Shown here: positions 13,649 through 16,846 of the stretch, one piece after another
How the letters are laid out: every line of letters begins with the position of its first letter
Position numbering within the stretch: position 1 is the stretch's first letter
DNA from: an uncultured Pseudomonadota bacterium
GTDB taxonomy: Bacteria > Pseudomonadota > Gammaproteobacteria > Burkholderiales > SG8-39
Length of the DNA: 16,846 nucleotides
NCBI GenBank assembly: GCA_903909415.1
Contig: CAIVVS010000030.1
Location: 1 to 16,846 of the forward strand
Direction of reading: 5' to 3'
Notes under the pieces: generated by a model
What the model was told of the DNA's origin: nothing
The model's input: only the letters and a program-made list of their open reading frames with translations
Databases searched by the model: none
Made by a program: the position numbers and the translations under genes

Positions 13649-13692
13649 TCGTTATAGTCCCCGTGTGACCCTGAAACTTTAGCATTGTTTCG

Positions 13693-13710
13693 TGTCTTTG
13701 ACTAAGACAA
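13693..13710. promoter_or_regulatory. related palindrome, probable LitR operator 2
   Basis: TGTCTT-TGACT-AAGACA (13693-13709) is an inverted repeat. Its core TTGACTAAGACAA (13698-13710) differs at only two positions from the core of operator 1 (TTGTCTAGGACAA). The two sites are 65 bp apart centre to centre, about six helical turns, on the same face of the helix. Two linked sites would suit cooperative binding or looping by tetramers. Confidence 0.5.
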
Positions 13711-13739
13711 CGCATGACTTTGCGGAATCGGAGCCAAGC

Positions 13740-14333
13740 TTGACAAGAATACTCGGACTTATCCTGATGCTGCTGGCCGGACAGGCTTCTGCCGCCACGC
13801 CTGCCGGGCAGCCGGCGCCGGCCATCCAGGGCAATCAAGGCAACCAGGCCGCCTGCGCCGGCCTGCTCAAGCACACCCTGCCGGGACTGCTGGAGGATGC
13901 CATTCCCCTGTGCCGCTACCAGGGCAAGGTCCTGCTGGTGGTGAACACCGCCAGCCAGTGTGGCTACACGTCGCAGTACCAGGGGCTGGAGGCGCTGTGG
14001 AAGCGCTACCGCGACCGCGGCCTGGTGATCGTCGGGTTCCCGTCCAACGACTTCGGCCGCCAGGAGCCGGGCAGCAACAAGGACATCGCGCAGTTCTGCG
14101 AGGCCAACTTCGGCGTGAGCTTCCCGATGTTCGCCAAGACCGAGGTGGCGGGTCCCCGCGCCAACGGCTTCTACAACGACCTGGCCAAGGTGAGCGGCAA
14201 GCGCCCGCAATGGAACTTCCACAAGTACCTGGTCGACCGCCGCGGCGAGCGCGTGCTGTCGTTCGAATCCGCCGTCGAGCCCGGTGACCGCAAGCTGGTC
14301 GCCGAACTCGAACGCCTGCTCGACGCGCGCTGA
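13740..14333 (+). CDS. exported glutathione peroxidase family protein
   Basis: A 197-residue thiol peroxidase of the GPx family that reduces hydrogen or organic peroxides. The peroxidatic Cys74 lies in [18 protein letters not shown], Gln108 in [13 protein letters not shown] and Trp158-Asn159 in WNFHKYLVD. The resolving-Cys position of many bacterial GPx proteins (FPCNQF) is Ser here; other cysteines at 39, 58 and 120 might substitute. I chose TTG 13740 because CGGAG (13729-13733) lies 6 nt upstream and it gives a compact signal peptide, [18 protein letters not shown]; the in-frame GTG at 13692 falls inside operator 2. The product is then periplasmic, unlike cytosolic BtuE-type enzymes. It is the first gene divergent from litR, consistent with protection against photo-oxidative stress. 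A cytosolic reductant partner such as thioredoxin could not reach it directly. Confidence 0.87.
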   Translation: MTRILGLILMLLAGQASAATPAGQPAPAIQGNQGNQAACAGLLKHTLPGLLEDAIPLCRYQGKVLLVVNTASQCGYTSQYQGLEALWKRYRDRGLVIVGFPSNDFGRQEPGSNKDIAQFCEANFGVSFPMFAKTEVAGPRANGFYNDLAKVSGKRPQWNFHKYLVDRRGERVLSFESAVEPGDRKLVAELERLLDAR

Positions 14334-14394
14334 GCCGTCGCCCCCCGCTTTTCACCCTCCCAGCCACCGACTTCCCGAGAGAAAGAGGTTCGCC

Positions 14395-15216
14395 ATGAAC
14401 GCCCCCGACAGAATGTTCCTGCCCGACGTGCAGTCCACCCCGGACGAGCGGGCCATCGCCATCGACCGGGTCGGCGTGAAGTCGATCCGCCACCCGCTGT
14501 CGGTGCGCCGCGCGGACGGCAGCGTGCAGCACACCGTCGCCATGGTCGACATGTACGTCGGCCTGCCCGGCAACGTGAAGGGCACGCACATGTCGCGCTT
14601 CCTCGAGGTGCTGCAGAACGCCTCGCACGGCGAGCTGGATGCGGCGTCGCTGCCGGCGGTGGCGCGCGTCATGCTGGAGCGGCTGGAAGCCGAGTCCGGC
14701 TACATCGAGATGCGCTTCCCGTACTTCGTCGAGAAGGCGGCGCCGGTGTCCGGCGTGCGCAGCCTGATGGACTATGAAGTCACCCTGCGCGTGCAGGCGG
14801 GCGTGGCCTTCGAGGACACCACCCTCAAGGTGATGGTCCCGGTGACCAGCCTGTGCCCCTGCTCCAAGAAGATCTCCGAGTACGGCGCGCACAACCAGCG
14901 CTCGCACATCACCATCGACGCGCTGCTCGCCCCGGGCGCGACCCTGGCGGTCGAGGAACTGGTGGCCATCGCCGAGGCGCAGGCTTCCTGCGAGCTGTGG
15001 GGCCTGCTCAAGCGCCCGGACGAGAAGTATGTGACCGAACGCGCATACGACAACCCGAAGTTCGTGGAGGATCTGGTGCGCGACGTCGCCGCCGCGGTGA
15101 ACGCGGACGACCGCATCACCGCGTACACGGTGGAGTCGGAGAACTTCGAGTCCATCCACAACCATTCGGCCTATGCGCTGATCTCGCGCGACAAGCGGCG
15201 CACAGGTGCGATCTGA
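14395..15216 (+). CDS. folE2: GTP cyclohydrolase FolE2 (type IB)
   Basis: A 273-residue GTP cyclohydrolase IB that converts GTP to dihydroneopterin triphosphate, the first step to folate and tetrahydropterins. Diagnostic features are [20 protein letters not shown] with the paired Cys154 and Cys156, GTHMSRF (63-69), [19 protein letters not shown], and [12 protein letters not shown] near the C terminus. The length is usual. Family knowledge: the IB enzyme works with several metals and often backs up zinc-dependent FolE under zinc limitation. Here it lies 61 bp after the peroxidase gene in a light-sensor cluster, with a GAGG ribosome site before ATG 14395. This suggests light-induced pterin supply, for example for methenyltetrahydrofolate antennae of photolyases. 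No zinc-uptake-regulator site was recognised. Confidence 0.95.
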   Translation: MNAPDRMFLPDVQSTPDERAIAIDRVGVKSIRHPLSVRRADGSVQHTVAMVDMYVGLPGNVKGTHMSRFLEVLQNASHGELDAASLPAVARVMLERLEAESGYIEMRFPYFVEKAAPVSGVRSLMDYEVTLRVQAGVAFEDTTLKVMVPVTSLCPCSKKISEYGAHNQRSHITIDALLAPGATLAVEELVAIAEAQASCELWGLLKRPDEKYVTERAYDNPKFVEDLVRDVAAAVNADDRITAYTVESENFESIHNHSAYALISRDKRRTGAI

Positions 15217-15250
15217 GCGTGGCCTGAGCGCGCGGTAGGGGAGGGAGTCC

Positions 15251-16600
15251 ATGCGCATCGCGGTCATCGGGTCGGGCATTGCCGGGCTGTCCAGCGCCTG
15301 GCTGCTGTCGCGCAGCCATGAGGTGACGCTGTACGAGGCGAACGACTACCTCGGCGGCCACACCCACACCGTGGACGTCACCCTGGACGGGGTGACGCAC
15401 GGCGTGGACACCGGCTTCCTGGTGTTCAACCACCGCACCTACCCCAACCTGGTCGCCCTGTTCTCGCACCTGGGCGTGGAGACCGCCGCCTCGGACATGT
15501 CCTTCGGCGTGAGCCTGTCCGGCCTCGACCTGGAATGGGCCGGCTCCAACCTCGGCACGGTGTTCGCGCAGAAATCCAACCTGCTGCGCCGGCGCTTCTG
15601 GGGCATGTTGTCGGACATCCTGCGCTTCAACCGTGAAGCCGGCGCGCTGGCCCGGGCCGCTGGCGATGGCACGCAGTCCGCCGCGCAGCAGTCCGCCGCA
15701 CAGGAGTCGCTAGGGGCTTTCCTCGACCGTGGCCGCTACGGCAAGCCGTTCCGCGACTGGTACCTGCTGCCCATGGCCGGCGCGATCTGGTCCTGCCCGA
15801 CGCAGGTGATGCTGGACTATCCGGTCGCGACCTTCGCGCGCTTCTGCGCCAACCACGGCCTGCTGCAGGTCGAGGACCGGCCGCAGTGGCACACGGTGCG
15901 CGGCGGCGCGCGCCGCTACGTGGACAAGCTGGCGGCGGGCATCGCCCATGTGCGCCTGTCCGATCCAGTGCGCGCGGTGCGTGCCGTTCCGGGCGGCGTG
16001 CGCACCGCGAACGGTGGCGTGGAGGTGGCCAGCGCCCTGGGCACGTCGGTGTTCGACCAGGTCGTGCTCGCCTGCCACTCCCCCCAGGCACTGGCCATGC
16101 TGGCGGATGCGACCGACGCGGAACGCGAACTGCTGTCGGCGTTGCCTTACCAGCGCAACCGCGCGATCCTGCACACGGACGAGGCGCTGCTGCCGCGCCG
16201 CAAGTCGGTCTGGTCGGCCTGGAACTACCTGGCCGGCGAGGACGGGCCCGATGGCCGGCCGGTCGGCGTGTCCTACCTGATCAACAAGCTGCAGCCGCTG
16301 CCTTTCAAGCAGCCGGTGGTGGTCACCCTGAACCCGCCGCGCGAGCCGGACCCGGCCAAGGTCATCGCCGAGTTCGACTACGAGCATCCGGTGTTCGACC
16401 TGGCCGGCATCGCCGCGCAGTCGCGCCTCTTGTCCATCCAGGGCCGGCGCGGCCTGTGGTTCTGCGGCGCGTGGTGCGGCTACGGTTTCCATGAGGACGG
16501 CCTGAAGGCTGGCCTCGCCGTGGCCAATGCGCTGGGCGAACGCGCGCCCTGGCAGCAGGCGGCGCCCGCGACCCGGGTCGCGGGCGAGGCGCTGGCCTGA
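15251..16600 (+). CDS. FAD-dependent amine-oxidase-like oxidoreductase
   Basis: A 449-residue flavoprotein of the amine oxidase/phytoene-desaturase-like class (COG2907 type). The N-terminal dinucleotide fold is VIGSGIAGLSSAWLL, with the acidic ribose-binding strand VTLYEAND and the LGGHTHTV segment. DTGFLVFNHRTYPNL follows, and the C-terminal FAD contact is CGAWCGYGFHEDGLKAG. A short Gln/Ala/Ser-rich insertion (QSAAQQSAAQE) sits at about 142-152. The start is ATG 15251 with GGGAG just upstream. The stop overlaps the next start as TGATG, so it is coupled to the DUF1365 gene. In many proteobacteria this pair accompanies a cyclopropane-fatty-acid-synthase-like gene, pointing to modification of membrane fatty acids; here that gene would lie beyond the window. 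The substrate is unproven. Confidence 0.9.
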   Translation: MRIAVIGSGIAGLSSAWLLSRSHEVTLYEANDYLGGHTHTVDVTLDGVTHGVDTGFLVFNHRTYPNLVALFSHLGVETAASDMSFGVSLSGLDLEWAGSNLGTVFAQKSNLLRRRFWGMLSDILRFNREAGALARAAGDGTQSAAQQSAAQESLGAFLDRGRYGKPFRDWYLLPMAGAIWSCPTQVMLDYPVATFARFCANHGLLQVEDRPQWHTVRGGARRYVDKLAAGIAHVRLSDPVRAVRAVPGGVRTANGGVEVASALGTSVFDQVVLACHSPQALAMLADATDAERELLSALPYQRNRAILHTDEALLPRRKSVWSAWNYLAGEDGPDGRPVGVSYLINKLQPLPFKQPVVVTLNPPREPDPAKVIAEFDYEHPVFDLAGIAAQSRLLSIQGRRGLWFCGAWCGYGFHEDGLKAGLAVANALGERAPWQQAAPATRVAGEALA

Positions 16601-16846
16601 TGCAGCCGGTCTCCACCATGGCCGCCACGCCCGCCGTGCGCATGCCGCTGGTCGTGGAGCGCTCGGGGCCGCGCATTTGCTTCGGCAGCGTGATGCACCG
16701 CAGGCTGCGGCCGACCGGGAACCGCTTCGTCTACCCGGTGTACTACCTGACGCTGCCGCGGCATGCGCTGGACGCCGCGCGCCGGCGCTGGTTCTCGGTG
16801 GATGCCTGGAACCTGATCGGCTTCCGACGCGCCGACCACGGCGCGC
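16600..16846 (+). CDS. DUF1365 family protein, 3' end outside window
   Basis: The first 82 codons of a gene that runs off the right edge. It begins at ATG 16600, overlapping the preceding TGA. The segment ICFGSVMHRRLRPTGNRF followed by VYPVYYLTLPRHALD is the hallmark N terminus of DUF1365, and RWFSVDAWNLIGFRRADHG continues the pattern in which an LFSF-like stretch precedes the DHG motif. ATG 16618 and 16642 are alternative starts, but the coupling overlap favours 16600. The biochemical role of DUF1365 is not established; it is consistently found beside the FAD oxidoreductase type seen here, often with a Cfa-like methyltransferase, and in LitR-linked light-induced clusters. Confidence 0.88.
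   Translation, partial: MQPVSTMAATPAVRMPLVVERSGPRICFGSVMHRRLRPTGNRFVYPVYYLTLPRHALDAARRRWFSVDAWNLIGFRRADHGA

Noticed and set aside
13692..13694. GTG start for the glutathione peroxidase
   Set aside because: It lies within a palindrome, has no ribosome site and would put 16 polar residues before the signal-peptide core.
1..16846. CRISPR arrays, tRNA or rRNA genes, complete insertion sequences
   Set aside because: No regularly spaced repeats, cloverleaf with conserved arms, ribosomal RNA segments or transposase with terminal repeats were seen on reading both strands.

Overview
The window is very GC-rich with dense coding. Gene content and order (birA-coaX-SPOR protein next to a stand-alone rfaE2, UgpB/UgpQ, FolE2, a B12-type MerR regulator) suggest a betaproteobacterium, probably Burkholderiales. 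This is inference from content and synteny; no rRNA or other marker gene is present.

Left part (1-3156, + strand): the 3' end of a YheT-type alpha/beta hydrolase, a phosphomannomutase/phosphoglucomutase, and a carboxymuconolactone-decarboxylase-like protein closed by a strong intrinsic terminator. Next (3167-5742, - strand): a small secreted EF-hand-like protein, then ugpQ and ugpB, a glycerophosphodiester/glycerol-3-phosphate pair without the usual transporter genes between them. Between ugpB and a small lipoprotein gene is a non-coding stretch. On the - strand it has an extended -10 promoter, several hairpins and an intrinsic terminator, and looks like an independent structured RNA of about 190 nt.

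Middle (6750-9348, + strand): birA, coaX and a SPOR-domain gene are joined by two ATGA stop/start overlaps. About 1.1 kb separates the SPOR gene from rfaE2. This stretch holds a truncated integron-integrase relic (- strand), a short fragment of a second rfaE2, an unknown secreted-protein gene oriented like an integron cassette, and a decayed second copy of the SPOR-protein C terminus. It looks like the scar of a chromosomal integron and a duplicated SPOR/rfaE2 junction.

Right part (10519-16846): a MerR-family regulator with the adenosylcobalamin signatures of CarH/LitR photoreceptors reads leftward, followed by a ferritin-like di-iron protein, a cysteine hydrolase and rfaE2. Divergently, an exported glutathione peroxidase, FolE2, an FAD-dependent oxidoreductase and the start of a DUF1365 gene read rightward. 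The 112-bp divergent intergenic region holds two related palindromes. The layout resembles light-inducible LitR clusters of other proteobacteria: a B12 light sensor at the centre controlling peroxide defence, pterin supply and membrane-lipid or carotenoid-like chemistry.
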